A stretch of 64,000 nucleotides of DNA from CAYLLN01 sp036496265 (GCA_036496265.1 DASXLL010000277.1:14289-78288); one strand, 5' to 3'. Positions 27,240 through 35,821 are shown, counted from the first letter of the stretch. The notes: a model not told the origin generated them from the sequence alone. Program-made: numbers and translations.

Positions 27240-27497
27240 TTAACGTCGACGACTCTCTGGCACCGCTGTATCCGGTGGTATCGGTGGAACGTCTGGCACT
27301 TTGGCCAGCACCGCCAGATATTTGTTGCGGTCGGCGCGGGACGCCCGGTCCTGAAGGTAGGCCAACTGCGCTAACGCCGAAATCTTATCGGCGACAGCCG
27401 CAGCCGCGAGCTGCTCGACCGAGATATTCTCCCGCGTCGCCCACGTTTTCAGCTCTTCGTGCAGCGCCTCGGGGAGCGGGATTTGGAGCGTGGTCAT
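27240..27497 (-). CDS. Antitoxin, ribbon-helix-helix-like
   Basis: 85 residues. TTLQIPLPEALHEELKTWATRENISVEQLAAAAVADKI has the beta-strand then two-helix pattern of ribbon-helix-helix DNA-binding proteins; the tail (about 60-85) is proline-rich and probably binds the toxin. It comes after its PIN toxin gene with a 4-nt overlap (the ATG lies in the toxin's stop), a toxin-first order that is less common. Confidence 0.8.
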   Translation of the reverse strand: MTTLQIPLPEALHEELKTWATRENISVEQLAAAAVADKISALAQLAYLQDRASRADRNKYLAVLAKVPDVPPIPPDTAVPESRRR

Positions 27498-27922
27498 GGC
27501 GCTGTCGCTATCTCCGCAAAAAACTCAATTGGCGTCAGAACCTTGATGCCAAAGCGTTCCGCTTCAGGGAAGTGACGCTTATTGAACGAAACGATAAAGT
27601 CGGCCCGAGCCGCGACGGCCAATTCAAGCACTTTGGTATCGCCGGGATCGGCTTCCGTCGGCCCTATCTGAAAGTATATCAACGATTTTTGCCCGGCGTC
27701 GCACCAGAGGTTCAGCAATGTGTCGATCTCAGCCAAATCGAGGCCGAGAGCTGTGGCCATTCGCTTCAGAACGTCCTCGTATTCGCAGAGCAATGGCACG
27801 GAAACGCAATGATCGAATGACTCGCCTCCGATTCGTGCCAAAAGCTCGTGTGACCATCCTCGTTTTGAGCGCAAGCCGGCGACGATTACGTTCGTGTCGA
27901 TGACAATCAGCGGTCTTGGCAT
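27494..27922 (-). CDS. PIN-family toxin of a toxin-antitoxin pair
   Basis: 142 residues. The first strand LIVIDTNVIVAGLRSKRG matches the putative toxin component PIN family (COG1569 type), with the acidic residues D9, E48 (LLCEYEDVLKR), and D98 (DTKVLELAVAARADFIVSFNKRHF). Predicted Mg-dependent RNase. It is transcribed first, with its antitoxin overlapping its stop. It lies 46 nt past the end of gatB on the same strand. Confidence 0.88.
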   Translation of the reverse strand: MPRPLIVIDTNVIVAGLRSKRGWSHELLARIGGESFDHCVSVPLLCEYEDVLKRMATALGLDLAEIDTLLNLWCDAGQKSLIYFQIGPTEADPGDTKVLELAVAARADFIVSFNKRHFPEAERFGIKVLTPIEFFAEIATAP

Positions 27923-27968
27923 TTACACAATCCGTTGAATTGTCAGCAACAATCGCAAAGCCGCTCGC

Positions 27969-29447
27969 TTACATTTTTTCGATCAACTCTAAACAAATCC
28001 GCCGCACATCGTTTGGATTGGCGTTGGGATTTTTCTTCTTTGCCTGACCGAGCAGCGCGCCAACCGCTTGTTGCTTGCCACCCTTCACATCCGCGACGAT
28101 TTTTGGATTCGCGGCGACGATCTCCTTGCAAATCGCCTCTAACTCCCCCGTATCGACCTTGCCGATGCCGAGGGCCTTCATCGACTCCGCGGCTGATCGC
28201 TTATTCGCCACCATGTCATTGAAAACTTCCTTCGCCCGCGTGATTTCAATCTCCCCGCCGATGACCAACTTGATGAGCTCACCAAGCGCCGGAGCCGTCA
28301 GCGGAAACTGCGCCAGCGTCCAGCCTTGCTCGTTCAGGACCCGCATCACTTCCTGCGTCACCCAATTCGCTGCCTTTTTGCCGTCGCCCGCGGCTTTCGC
28401 AACCGCTTCGTAATAATCGACCGTCGTGCGCCCCGGGGAAACGATGACGTCGCTATCGTAGGGCGTGATGCCGTAGGTCGTTTCGAGGCGATGGCGAATC
28501 GCGGCTGGCAGTTCGGCCAGGCCGTGCCGGACCGCTTCGACTTCGGCGGCCGGCGTGATGACCGGGCAGAGATCCGGATCGGGGAAATAGCGGTAGTCGC
28601 TCGACTCTTCCTTCTCGCGCTGGCCGAAGGTGACGCCCTTCGCATCGTCCCAGCCGCGAGTTTGCTTGAACGTGCCCGGATCGCCGAATTTGCGGCCCGT
28701 TTCCTGCCAAATCTCAAATTGCCGCTTCGCTTCATAGGCCAGCGCCCGCTCGATAAAGCGAAAGCTGTTGAGGTTCTTGATTTCGACAATCGGCGTGGCG
28801 ATTTTACCCTGTGGCGTTTGAATGTGGAGGTTGACATTGGCATCGACCCGCAGCGAGCCTTCCTGCATGTTGCAGTCGGACACCGCTAAATACGTCAATA
28901 GCAGCTTGAGCTCGGTCAGATAGGCCCGCGTCTCTTCCTGGCTGCGAATGTCGGGCGCCGAGACGATTTCGAGGAGCGGAGTGCCGGTGCGATTGAGGTC
29001 GATCCGCGTGTCGGCTTTGCCGGCCGCTTCATCGTGCAGGCTTTTGCCGGCGTCTTCTTCGAGGTGCGCCCGGATGATGCCGATTTTCTTCGGCTGAAAG
29101 CGGCCTTTGGGATCGTGAATTTCCAGCCAGCCTTTTTGCGACATCGGCAAGTCGTACTGACTGATCTGATAGCCCTTGGGCAAGTCCGGGTAGTAATACT
29201 GCTTGCGGTCCCACTTCGTGAATTCGGGAATTTCGCAATTCAGCGCCAGCGCTGCCTTTAACGACAGCTCAAATGCCCGCCGGTTCATCACTGGCAAGCT
29301 GCCGGGTGAGCCGGTGCAGACCGGACACGTCTGCGTATTCGGCGACGCGCCGAATTTCGTGCTGCAGCCGCAGAAGAGCTTGGTCTCAGTCAGCAATTGG
29401 ACGTGTGTTTCGAGACCGACGATGAGGTCGTATGCGAGATCTGCCAT
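27969..29447 (-). CDS. gatB: Asp-tRNA(Asn)/Glu-tRNA(Gln) amidotransferase subunit B
   Basis: 492 residues from ATG 29447 (DLAYDLIVGLETHVQLLTETKLFCGC); the in-frame start at 29492 would overlap the PIN gene stop. The kinase-like domain carries the zinc cysteines of CGCSTKFG and CPVCTGSPGSLPVMN, and the HLEEDAGKSLHD and DLNRTGTPLLEI signatures are intact. The C-terminal tail domain (VADVKGGKQQAVGALLGQAKKK) is present. With GatA and GatC it forms Gln-tRNA(Gln), and probably Asn-tRNA(Asn), by amidating mischarged tRNA. gatA lies upstream on the same strand but a toxin-antitoxin pair is inserted between. Confidence 0.97.
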   Translation of the reverse strand: MADLAYDLIVGLETHVQLLTETKLFCGCSTKFGASPNTQTCPVCTGSPGSLPVMNRRAFELSLKAALALNCEIPEFTKWDRKQYYYPDLPKGYQISQYDLPMSQKGWLEIHDPKGRFQPKKIGIIRAHLEEDAGKSLHDEAAGKADTRIDLNRTGTPLLEIVSAPDIRSQEETRAYLTELKLLLTYLAVSDCNMQEGSLRVDANVNLHIQTPQGKIATPIVEIKNLNSFRFIERALAYEAKRQFEIWQETGRKFGDPGTFKQTRGWDDAKGVTFGQREKEESSDYRYFPDPDLCPVITPAAEVEAVRHGLAELPAAIRHRLETTYGITPYDSDVIVSPGRTTVDYYEAVAKAAGDGKKAANWVTQEVMRVLNEQGWTLAQFPLTAPALGELIKLVIGGEIEITRAKEVFNDMVANKRSAAESMKALGIGKVDTGELEAICKEIVAANPKIVADVKGGKQQAVGALLGQAKKKNPNANPNDVRRICLELIEKM

Positions 29448-29475
29448 ATCGCTAACTTTGAAATGAAACGAGGGC

Positions 29476-29901
29476 TCAAGCAACAAACTCAAACCGATCG
29501 AACGCGTCGAAATCGCTTCGATTGAGCGTAGCGAGCTTCGTCACCCCTTGAGCCGTATAGGTAGCAGCCAAGAGCGTATCCAAAACACGTTTGCGTCCCA
29601 AGCGATGTTCCGCCATCCAACCCAAGAACAATTCCATCGACGCCTCGTCGGGATAAACCCAGCGACATTCGCGCACGGACCGCCACCATTCGGCCCGCGA
29701 CAGTGCTTGAACCATGGTAAGCGGCTTCGGAAATCGGCGGTCATCCGTAACCACGTGAATGAACTCAGCAAGCACCTGTGGACATAACACCAGAAGCTCG
29801 CCGCGTTTCATTTTTCGCTTAAGCAATTGCACGATGCGGGCGTGTTCGGCGTGCGATTTGTCTTCAAAGGCGATGAGCGCCGATGTATCAATGCCGATCA
29901 A
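29476..29901 (-). CDS. PIN-domain toxin (VapC-like), TTG start
   Basis: 141 residues if started at TTG 29901. This start is favoured because GGAGGA lies 5 nt upstream and the protein then begins IGIDTSALIAFED, the usual PIN first strand; no ATG is available nearby. Other acidic residues: E in VLAEFIHVV, D in KRVLDTLLAATY, and a C-terminal LNRSDFDAF. Predicted RNase. It overlaps the antitoxin end by 14 nt. Confidence 0.88.
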   Translation of the reverse strand: MIGIDTSALIAFEDKSHAEHARIVQLLKRKMKRGELLVLCPQVLAEFIHVVTDDRRFPKPLTMVQALSRAEWWRSVRECRWVYPDEASMELFLGWMAEHRLGRKRVLDTLLAATYTAQGVTKLATLNRSDFDAFDRFEFVA

Positions 29902-30130
29902 AAAAATCCTCCAGCAGTTCGGCCCGAGATTTCCAAGGCTTTCGTGGCTTGCCGAGGGAAATCGGCTCGTGCTCGAGCAAGCTATGGGTTTTCCGCGAGC
30001 GGATTCGTTGCTCGCAATACAGCTCCATTGCCTCACGAATTAGCTCAGCCGTCTTGCGATCTGTACTTTTCGCAAAATCCTGAAACTCGCGATAAATTGG
30101 CTCTGATACATGGATCGTGATGGTCTTCAT
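29888..30130 (-). CDS. Antitoxin (ribbon-helix-helix type)
   Basis: 80 residues. KTITIHVSEPIYREFQDFAKSTDRKTAELIREAMELY is a clear ribbon-helix-helix DNA-binding fold; the C-terminal part (SRAELLEDFFDRH) should hold the toxin. The gene ends within the toxin gene's ribosome-binding region, coupling the two. It lies between gatA and gatB. Confidence 0.87.
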   Translation of the reverse strand: MKTITIHVSEPIYREFQDFAKSTDRKTAELIREAMELYCEQRIRSRKTHSLLEHEPISLGKPRKPWKSRAELLEDFFDRH

Positions 30131-30174
30131 ATGTATCAGTATATGGCGGAATCAAGTGTTTGGCAAAAGCAAAA

Positions 30175-31731
30175 TCATCCCAGGGCCGGCCGCTTCGTGT
30201 GCCAATCCGTCGCCTTCTGGTACATGGCCGCGGCTTGCAGCAGCCGTTCTTCGTCGAAGGGGCGACATTGCATCTGGAGGCCGATGGGGAGGCCGGACTT
30301 TGTTGAACTAGCTCGTGTGAATCCGCAGGGAATGCTGATGCCGCCAATGCCGGCGAGGTTCGTCGTGACGGTGTAGAGGTCTTCGAGGTACATCGAAAGC
30401 GGATCGTCGGTCTTTTCGCCCAGCTTGAATGCGGGCGAAGGGGTCGTGGGGCCGACGACGAAATCGACTTCGGCAAATGCCTTGTCGTAATCGCCGCGAA
30501 TGAGGCGGCGAACCTTGAGGGCTTTCAGATAATAGGCGTCGTAGTAGCCGGCACTGAGCGTGTAGGTGCCGAGCATGATGCGGCGCTTCACCTCGGGGCC
30601 AAAACCTTCGGCCCGCGTCTTGCGATAGAGGCGAATCAGCGGCGTATCGAGGTCGGAGAGCTTCTTCTGGTTTTTTTCGGCCTCATAGCGATTTTGCTCG
30701 TCGGCCAATTCGACCAGCATTTGCTTTTCGTCTGTGCGGTAGCCGTAATGCACGCCGTCGTACCGGGCGAGATTACTGGAGGCTTCGCTGGGAGCGATGA
30801 TGTAGTAGGTAGCGATGCCGTACTTCGTATTCGGCATCGAAACGTCTTTCACCGTCGCACCGAGCGATTCGTAAGTTTTGATCGCCTCGCGGACGGCGGA
30901 TTCAATTTCGCTGTTCAGACCGGTGGCAAAATACTCGCGGGCGAGGCCGAGTCGCAGCCCCTGGAGGGGCTGGTTAACCGTTTTGCTGTATTCCGGCGTC
31001 GGCAGATTCGCGCTGGTTGAATCGAGCGGATCGTGGCCGGAAAGGACTTCAAGAAGGACCGCACAATCCGCGGCTGAATGCCCCAAGGGACCGATTTGAT
31101 CGAGCGAACTGGCAAACGCGACGAGGCCATAGCGACTGACGCGGCCATATGTCGGTTTGAGGCCAGTCACGCCGCAAAACGCCGCCGGCTGCCGAATTGA
31201 GCCGCCCGTGTCCGTGCCGATCGAGAGTGGCGCCATGCCGGCCGCCAGACAGGCTGCCGCTCCGCCACTGGAACCGCCTGGCACACGACCGACGTCCCAA
31301 GGATTCGTCGTTTTGAAGTAGGCGCTGTTCTCCGTCGAGCCGCCCATGGCGAACTCGTCCATGTTCGTCTTGCCAATCAGGACGGCGTCGGCCGCTTTGA
31401 GCTTTTTAACAATGGTAGCGTCGTACGGGGGCACAAAGTTCTGCAGAATCTTGCTGGCGCAGGTTGTTTTGACGCCCTGTGTGCAAATGACATCTTTAAT
31501 GGCAACCGGCAAGCCGCCGAGCTTGCCAACTGGCATTCTGGCAGCGCGACGGTCGTCGATTTCCTTGGCTCGCGCGAGCGCGGCGTCAGGATCGACGAGC
31601 AGAAAGGCCTTGACCTTGTCGTCGTGCTTTTGGATTTGGCCGAGATAGGCCTGTGTCAGCTCAACGGACGAGACTTTGCGCGATTCGAGATCCTGCAGGA
31701 GTTCGACGGCTGAGCGGTCGATGAGCGACAT
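30175..31731 (-). CDS. gatA: Asp-tRNA(Asn)/Glu-tRNA(Gln) amidotransferase subunit A
   Basis: 518 residues. An amidase-signature enzyme that releases ammonia from glutamine for GatB. The Ser-cisSer-Lys triad is visible: Lys in GLPVAIKDVICTQG, and the two serines in GGSSGGAAACLAAG followed by GTDTGGSIRQPAAFCG. GatA-specific NMDEFAMGGSTENSAYF and QIGPLGHSAAD are intact. gatC is 12 nt upstream. Downstream, a PIN toxin-antitoxin pair separates it from gatB. Confidence 0.97.
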   Translation of the reverse strand: MSLIDRSAVELLQDLESRKVSSVELTQAYLGQIQKHDDKVKAFLLVDPDAALARAKEIDDRRAARMPVGKLGGLPVAIKDVICTQGVKTTCASKILQNFVPPYDATIVKKLKAADAVLIGKTNMDEFAMGGSTENSAYFKTTNPWDVGRVPGGSSGGAAACLAAGMAPLSIGTDTGGSIRQPAAFCGVTGLKPTYGRVSRYGLVAFASSLDQIGPLGHSAADCAVLLEVLSGHDPLDSTSANLPTPEYSKTVNQPLQGLRLGLAREYFATGLNSEIESAVREAIKTYESLGATVKDVSMPNTKYGIATYYIIAPSEASSNLARYDGVHYGYRTDEKQMLVELADEQNRYEAEKNQKKLSDLDTPLIRLYRKTRAEGFGPEVKRRIMLGTYTLSAGYYDAYYLKALKVRRLIRGDYDKAFAEVDFVVGPTTPSPAFKLGEKTDDPLSMYLEDLYTVTTNLAGIGGISIPCGFTRASSTKSGLPIGLQMQCRPFDEERLLQAAAMYQKATDWHTKRPALG

Positions 31732-31743
31732 AAGAAATCCGAT

Positions 31744-32034
31744 TCATTCGCCTAATACGGCCGGTACGCGATAACATTCGCTATCTCGCTTGGGGGCATT
31801 GGCCAAGGCGGCGTCGCGTGGAAGGCTTGCTGCCAGCACGTCGTCGCGAAAGACGTTGTGCATGTCGAGCGCGTGGGCCATCGGTTGCGCGGCGTCGGTA
31901 TTCACTTCTCTCAGTTGCTCGACGTAGCCGACGACGCGGCCGAGCTGCGTGGTCATCGTTTCGAGCTCGGCGTCGGAGAGCAGCAGCCGGCCCAGCAGGG
32001 AGACTTTTTCAACATCGGCACGCGACAGTGACAT
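31744..32034 (-). CDS. gatC: Asp-tRNA(Asn)/Glu-tRNA(Gln) amidotransferase subunit C
   Basis: 96 residues, standard length. LSRADVEKVSLLGRLLLSDAELETMTTQLGRVVGYVEQLREVNT and the ending RDSECYRVPAVLGE are GatC hallmarks. It forms the belt that holds GatA to GatB. It leads directly into gatA. The spacer before it holds AATGACC-like units (32047-32085). Confidence 0.95.
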   Translation of the reverse strand: MSLSRADVEKVSLLGRLLLSDAELETMTTQLGRVVGYVEQLREVNTDAAQPMAHALDMHNVFRDDVLAASLPRDAALANAPKRDSECYRVPAVLGE

Positions 32035-32046
32035 GGCAGCTTACTA

Positions 32047-32085
32047 AATGAGCAATGACCAACCACCAACGACCAATATCGGAAA
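32047..32085. repeat. AATGACC-like short tandem units between rpmB and gatC
   Basis: Units of the type CAATGACC, CAACGACC and CCAACCACC occur in the 68-nt gap between the L28-like gene and gatC. They resemble the right arm of the hairpin at 5282-5311. Confidence 0.5.
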
Positions 32086-32102
32086 CGATTCGTGCGCCGC
32101 GG

Positions 32103-32450
32103 TCACTTCCCTGTTTTGGCTGCCGGTGCTTTGGCGGGCGCTGCTTTCGGCGGCGTTTTCGCGGCCGCTTTGGCTTGCACGCCCTTTTGCACGTTCACCG
32201 GCAGCTTAAACGGCGCTTGCTGAATGGCTTTACGCACGACGCCCTTCTTTAAGCAGCGAGTGCAGACGCGAGCATACCGCGTCGTGCCAGTCGGCGTGGT
32301 GATCTTCACGCGCTGCAAATTCGGCTTGAATTCCCGCCGGGTGATGCCCGTAACCTTCGTGCCGACGCCGCCGAGGTATTTGGCTTTGCCGCGAGTTTCA
32401 ATCTGATTGCCCATCGCGGGCTTTTTCTCACAATATTCGCACTGGGCCAT
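32103..32450 (-). CDS. rpmB: Ribosomal protein bL28 with C-terminal Lys/Ala tail
   Basis: 115 residues from ATG 32450 (GGAAG about 8 nt upstream). AQCEYCEKKPAMGNQIETRGKAKYLGG and the later TRREFKPNLQRVKI match bL28. CEYC near the start and CTRC further on form the zinc-ribbon version. About 35 residues after the usual end are Ala/Lys/Pro-rich (KAAAKTPPKAAPAKAPAAK), an extension not found in standard bL28. It is upstream of gatC on the same strand. Confidence 0.88.
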   Translation of the reverse strand: MAQCEYCEKKPAMGNQIETRGKAKYLGGVGTKVTGITRREFKPNLQRVKITTPTGTTRYARVCTRCLKKGVVRKAIQQAPFKLPVNVQKGVQAKAAAKTPPKAAPAKAPAAKTGK

Positions 32451-32545
32451 CGCCATTCTTCCTTTTACCTGCATTCACAACCTTTTTAGCAAGGGAGCAG
32501 TATAGCAATTTTCCGCATATCCCGACGAGGGGTCCGCGACGGCGT

Positions 32546-32575
32546 GCGGAACGCCACAGAGGGCGTTCCCTACAG
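32546..32575. repeat. 30-bp palindromic repeat, intergenic copy 2
   Basis: Exact reverse complement of 3667-3696, with arms GGAACGCC and GGCGTTCC. A weaker partial copy (GGCGTTCCCCACAG) follows at 32585-32598. It lies between the divergent L28 and helicase genes. Confidence 0.85.
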
Positions 32576-32625
32576 AAATAGGGCGGCGTTCCCCACAGCA
32601 ACAATCGACCGGTACGATTGCGGCT

Positions 32626-35097
32626 ATGCCTACTCAACCGCCAAGTCGCGATCAGCTTGCGTCGCTCTACCTCGATCAGCTTCCGTTTGCGCCCTACCCG
32701 GTGCAGGAAGAGGCGCTCTTGACGTATTTTACGGCCGATCAGGGCGTGCTGGTTTGTGCCCCGACGGGGACGGGAAAAACGCTGATCGCGGAAGCCGCTC
32801 TTTTTGAGGCTTTGCACACGGGAACGCGGGCCTATTACACAACGCCGCTGATCGCGCTGACCGAGCAGAAGCTGCAGGAGATGCAGTCCGCCGCGGTGCG
32901 GTGGGGGTTCTCGGCGGATGATGTGGGGCTTGTGACAGGGAACCGTCGAGTCAATCCGGATGCGCCGGTGTTAGTCGTGGTGGCGGAGATTTTGTTTAAC
33001 CGGCTGCTGCACAGTCAGACGGAGTTCAAAGTCCAAAGTTCAAAGTTCAAGGTTGAGCCCGGAGAGCAAAACCAGACTTTGAACCTTGAACCCGGAACTT
33101 TGAACTCCGCCAATCAGTTACCTCGAGCGCTAGACTTTTCGAACGTCTCCGCTGTTGTCATGGACGAGTTTCACAACTTCGCCGATCCGGAGCGGGGGAT
33201 CGTGTGGGAGCTGGCGCTCGGCCTCCTGCCTCCGCACGTGCGGCTATTGCTGCTGTCAGCGACGGTGGGGAATGCGTTTGAGTTCCGCCAGTGGCTCAAG
33301 CAAACTCACAACCACTCGATCGAGCTGGTGCAGAGCAACGAGCGAAAAGTGCCGCTCGATTATCGCTGGGTCGGCGACATGTTGCTGTCCGAACAGCTTG
33401 AAAAAATGGCAGAGGGAGATGAAGCCTCGCGGTACACGCCGGCACTGGTGTTTTGCTTCAATCGAGATGAATGTTGGAACGTCGCCGAGCTGATGAAAGG
33501 CAAATCGCTGCTGGCTGATGGGCAGCAGAAGCGATTGGCGGATGAATTGGCGAGGCACGATTGGTCGGAAGGGGCAGGGCCGAAGCTCAAAGCCATTTTG
33601 CAGCGCGGCGTCGGCGTTCATCACGCGGGAATCTTGCCCAAGTATCGCCGCGTTGTCGAAGAATTGTTTCAGCAAAAGCTGCTCTCGGTTTGTATCTGCA
33701 CTGAAACACTCGCGGCCGGCATCAATCTGCCGGCTCGTAGCGTCGTGTTGCCGACATTGCTCAAGGGTAAGCCGGGGGAAATGAAAATCATCGATCCCAG
33801 CTCGGCACACCAGATTTTTGGTCGCGCGGGTCGGCCGCAGTTCGATAAACAGGGCTATGTGTTTGCTTTGGCGCACGAAGATGATGTGAAAATCCTGCGG
33901 GCGAAGGAAAAACTGGAGCAGATTCCCGAGGACACGAAGGACCCGGGACTGATGCGGATGCGGAAGGACCTCAAACGGAAGATGCCGACGCGGCGGAGCA
34001 CTGAGCAATACTGGACGGAACCGCAGTGGGACAAATTAAAGGCCGCGCCGCCGCTCAAGCTCGTCAGCCGGGGACAGATTCCGTGGCGGCTATTGGCTTA
34101 CATGCTGGATGCGTCGCCGGAGGTCGAGCCCATCCGCCGGCTCGTCGGCAAACGGTTGATGGACAGTGGACACTTAGTCGGCGCACAAAAGCAACTCGAT
34201 CAAATGTTGATGACGCTGTGGGCAGCCGGATATGTGAAGCTTGAGCCCGAGCCGCCGGCAAAGGAGGAGGGGGGGAGTGGGGGAGAGGGAGAGAGGGAGA
34301 AGCCGGAGCCCGCGAAAAAGCTGCTGCTCGACGTGACAATCCGGAAACCGGATGCTCCGTCGCGGCCGCTTTCTCCTGCTACGCCTTCGCTGCCAAGCTA
34401 TCAGCCCAAGTTTGCGCATCCAACTCCCGATCTGCCGAAACTGCTCAAGCTCCGCGGCATCAATCCGCTGTACGGCATTTATCTGGTAAATCAGCTTGGG
34501 ATTGCCAGTCGCGAGGAGCGGGTTCAGGCGTTGGAAAGCGTTTTGGAAATGCCCGGCTCGGTGGCAAAATATGTTCGCGTTCCGAAATACGAAGACATGC
34601 CGCCTGGCCCGCTGGCAACAACGCGGCTGGATAGCGAGCTCTTGCAAATGGGCCTCGCCACGCCGGAACAACTCGGCGCCAAATCAGCCGACAAGGACGA
34701 CGATGAGCCACGTGGCCGCGAAATGTTCGAGGAAAAAGTGTGGCCGCTGACTTTTGCCGAAAAACTGCGCTTGCTGTTCGACGCTACGTTTCCGAATGTG
34801 CATTCGCTGTTCACGGTTCCGGTGTGGGCGGCGGGAGAAATTTTGGAGTTCAACGGCAACTTCAACAAATACATCACCAGCCGCGGCCTGCAGAAGCAGG
34901 AAGGCGTCATCTTCCGTCATCTACTGCGGCTAATTCTGCTAATTAAAGAATTCCAGCAATTCACACCGCCCGATTGCCCGGCCGAAGAATGGCTCACCGA
35001 CCTTCGCGAGATGGCCGACTGTTTGACCGACTGCTGCAGAAGGGTCGATCCGCTAAGCACGGACAAGGCGCTAGCAGAAGCCGAGCAAGGAGCTTGA
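32626..35097 (+). CDS. Ski2-like DEAD/DEAH-box helicase
   Basis: 823 residues. Motif I CAPTGTGKTLIAEA, motif II VVMDEFHNF (DEFH), motif III LLLSATVGN, and the RecA2 motifs CTETLAAGINLPA and QIFGRAGRPQFD are all intact. This is the superfamily 2 Ski2-like layout used by RNA-processing helicases; the C-terminal half has a winged-helix and helical region. Two insertions are odd. Residues 132-161 (between motifs Ib and II) come from a 7-nt-unit inverted repeat, and about 545-560 is a Gly/Glu-rich stretch encoded by a purine tract (34259-34303). The reading frame is unbroken, so it is probably functional. No obvious partner gene. Confidence 0.92.
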   Translation: MPTQPPSRDQLASLYLDQLPFAPYPVQEEALLTYFTADQGVLVCAPTGTGKTLIAEAALFEALHTGTRAYYTTPLIALTEQKLQEMQSAAVRWGFSADDVGLVTGNRRVNPDAPVLVVVAEILFNRLLHSQTEFKVQSSKFKVEPGEQNQTLNLEPGTLNSANQLPRALDFSNVSAVVMDEFHNFADPERGIVWELALGLLPPHVRLLLLSATVGNAFEFRQWLKQTHNHSIELVQSNERKVPLDYRWVGDMLLSEQLEKMAEGDEASRYTPALVFCFNRDECWNVAELMKGKSLLADGQQKRLADELARHDWSEGAGPKLKAILQRGVGVHHAGILPKYRRVVEELFQQKLLSVCICTETLAAGINLPARSVVLPTLLKGKPGEMKIIDPSSAHQIFGRAGRPQFDKQGYVFALAHEDDVKILRAKEKLEQIPEDTKDPGLMRMRKDLKRKMPTRRSTEQYWTEPQWDKLKAAPPLKLVSRGQIPWRLLAYMLDASPEVEPIRRLVGKRLMDSGHLVGAQKQLDQMLMTLWAAGYVKLEPEPPAKEEGGSGGEGEREKPEPAKKLLLDVTIRKPDAPSRPLSPATPSLPSYQPKFAHPTPDLPKLLKLRGINPLYGIYLVNQLGIASREERVQALESVLEMPGSVAKYVRVPKYEDMPPGPLATTRLDSELLQMGLATPEQLGAKSADKDDDEPRGREMFEEKVWPLTFAEKLRLLFDATFPNVHSLFTVPVWAAGEILEFNGNFNKYITSRGLQKQEGVIFRHLLRLILLIKEFQQFTPPDCPAEEWLTDLREMADCLTDCCRRVDPLSTDKALAEAEQGA
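33021..33108. repeat. Inverted repeat of AGTTCAA units inserted in the helicase gene
   Basis: GGAGTTCAAAGT at 33021 and GTTCAAGGTT near 33045 have reverse complements at 33097-33108 and 33082-33091. Inner units are AAAGTTC repeated. It is translated as about 30 residues lying outside the conserved helicase motifs. Confidence 0.8.
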
Positions 35098-35164
35098 TTC
35101 ATGACTAAGCGCTGCGTGAGTTATAATTGAGGGTGTCGGTCGGTTGTCTTTAGGGAATAAACCT

Positions 35165-35401
35165 ATGAGCCCCTCGCGAATTGATGTGAACCCGAAAGTC
35201 ATGTTTGGGAAACCAGTGATCAAAGGGACCCGGATCACGGTCGAACTGATTTTGCGTAAGATTGCCGAGGGCATGACGGATGATCAGATCATTGCGCATC
35301 ACCCGCAATTGACCGTCGAGGACATCCGGGCCGCTGCTGCGTTCGCCGCAGATCACCTGGCTGGCGAGGAGGTCGTCGCAGCTTTGGATGAATCGCGGTG
35401 A
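35165..35401 (+). CDS. DUF433-family antitoxin
   Basis: 78 residues from ATG 35165 (TAGGGA upstream). NPKVMFGKPVIKGTRITVELILRKIAEGMTDDQIIAHHPQLTVEDIRAAAAFA is a full DUF433 domain, a helix-turn-helix family commonly found as the antitoxin of DUF5615 PIN-like proteins. The next gene begins in its stop codon. Confidence 0.92.
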   Translation: MSPSRIDVNPKVMFGKPVIKGTRITVELILRKIAEGMTDDQIIAHHPQLTVEDIRAAAAFAADHLAGEEVVAALDESR

Positions 35402-35748
35402 ATCTTCTCGCTGATGAATGTTGTGATGCCCTCCTGGTGAGTGCCCTGCGGAATGATGGGCATGACGTGCTCTATATCAAGGAAGTCGCTGCGGGCGCTG
35501 ATGACCAGGCCGTTCTGCAGCTCGCTGCCTCGCAGCAACGGATTCTGTTGACCGAAGACAAGGATTTTGGCGAGCTGGTGGTGCGGCTGAAGTTGCCTGC
35601 GTATGGAATTGTTCTATTGCGAATCAATCCGGCAGCTACGACGCTCAAGCTCACCCGGTTACGTGACCTACTCACGAACCATGCTCATCGCTTGCCGGGC
35701 AACTTTGTCGTACTGGACGAAGCCAAGGCGAGATTTCGATTGCTATGA
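35398..35748 (+). CDS. DUF5615 PIN-like toxin
   Basis: 116 residues from a GTG overlapping the previous stop. NLLADECCDALLVSALRNDGHDV and RILLTEDKDFGELVVR carry the DE and TxDxDFG motifs of the DUF5615 PIN-like family (Mut7-C related). Predicted nuclease; partner of the DUF433 protein. Confidence 0.92.
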   Translation: MNLLADECCDALLVSALRNDGHDVLYIKEVAAGADDQAVLQLAASQQRILLTEDKDFGELVVRLKLPAYGIVLLRINPAATTLKLTRLRDLLTNHAHRLPGNFVVLDEAKARFRLL

Positions 35749-35821
35749 CGCTCAATCGCAATCGCTAGTCATCAACTAAAGCTATAAAGAGCGGACGCTA
35801 AAGATTGCACCGCAGCACACT

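Noticed and set aside
26058..27374. 438-residue + frame
   Set aside because: Antisense to the LarA-like gene, which has intact motifs.
32626..35097. Helicase as pseudogene because of its repeat insert
   Set aside because: All helicase motifs and the reading frame are intact across the insert.
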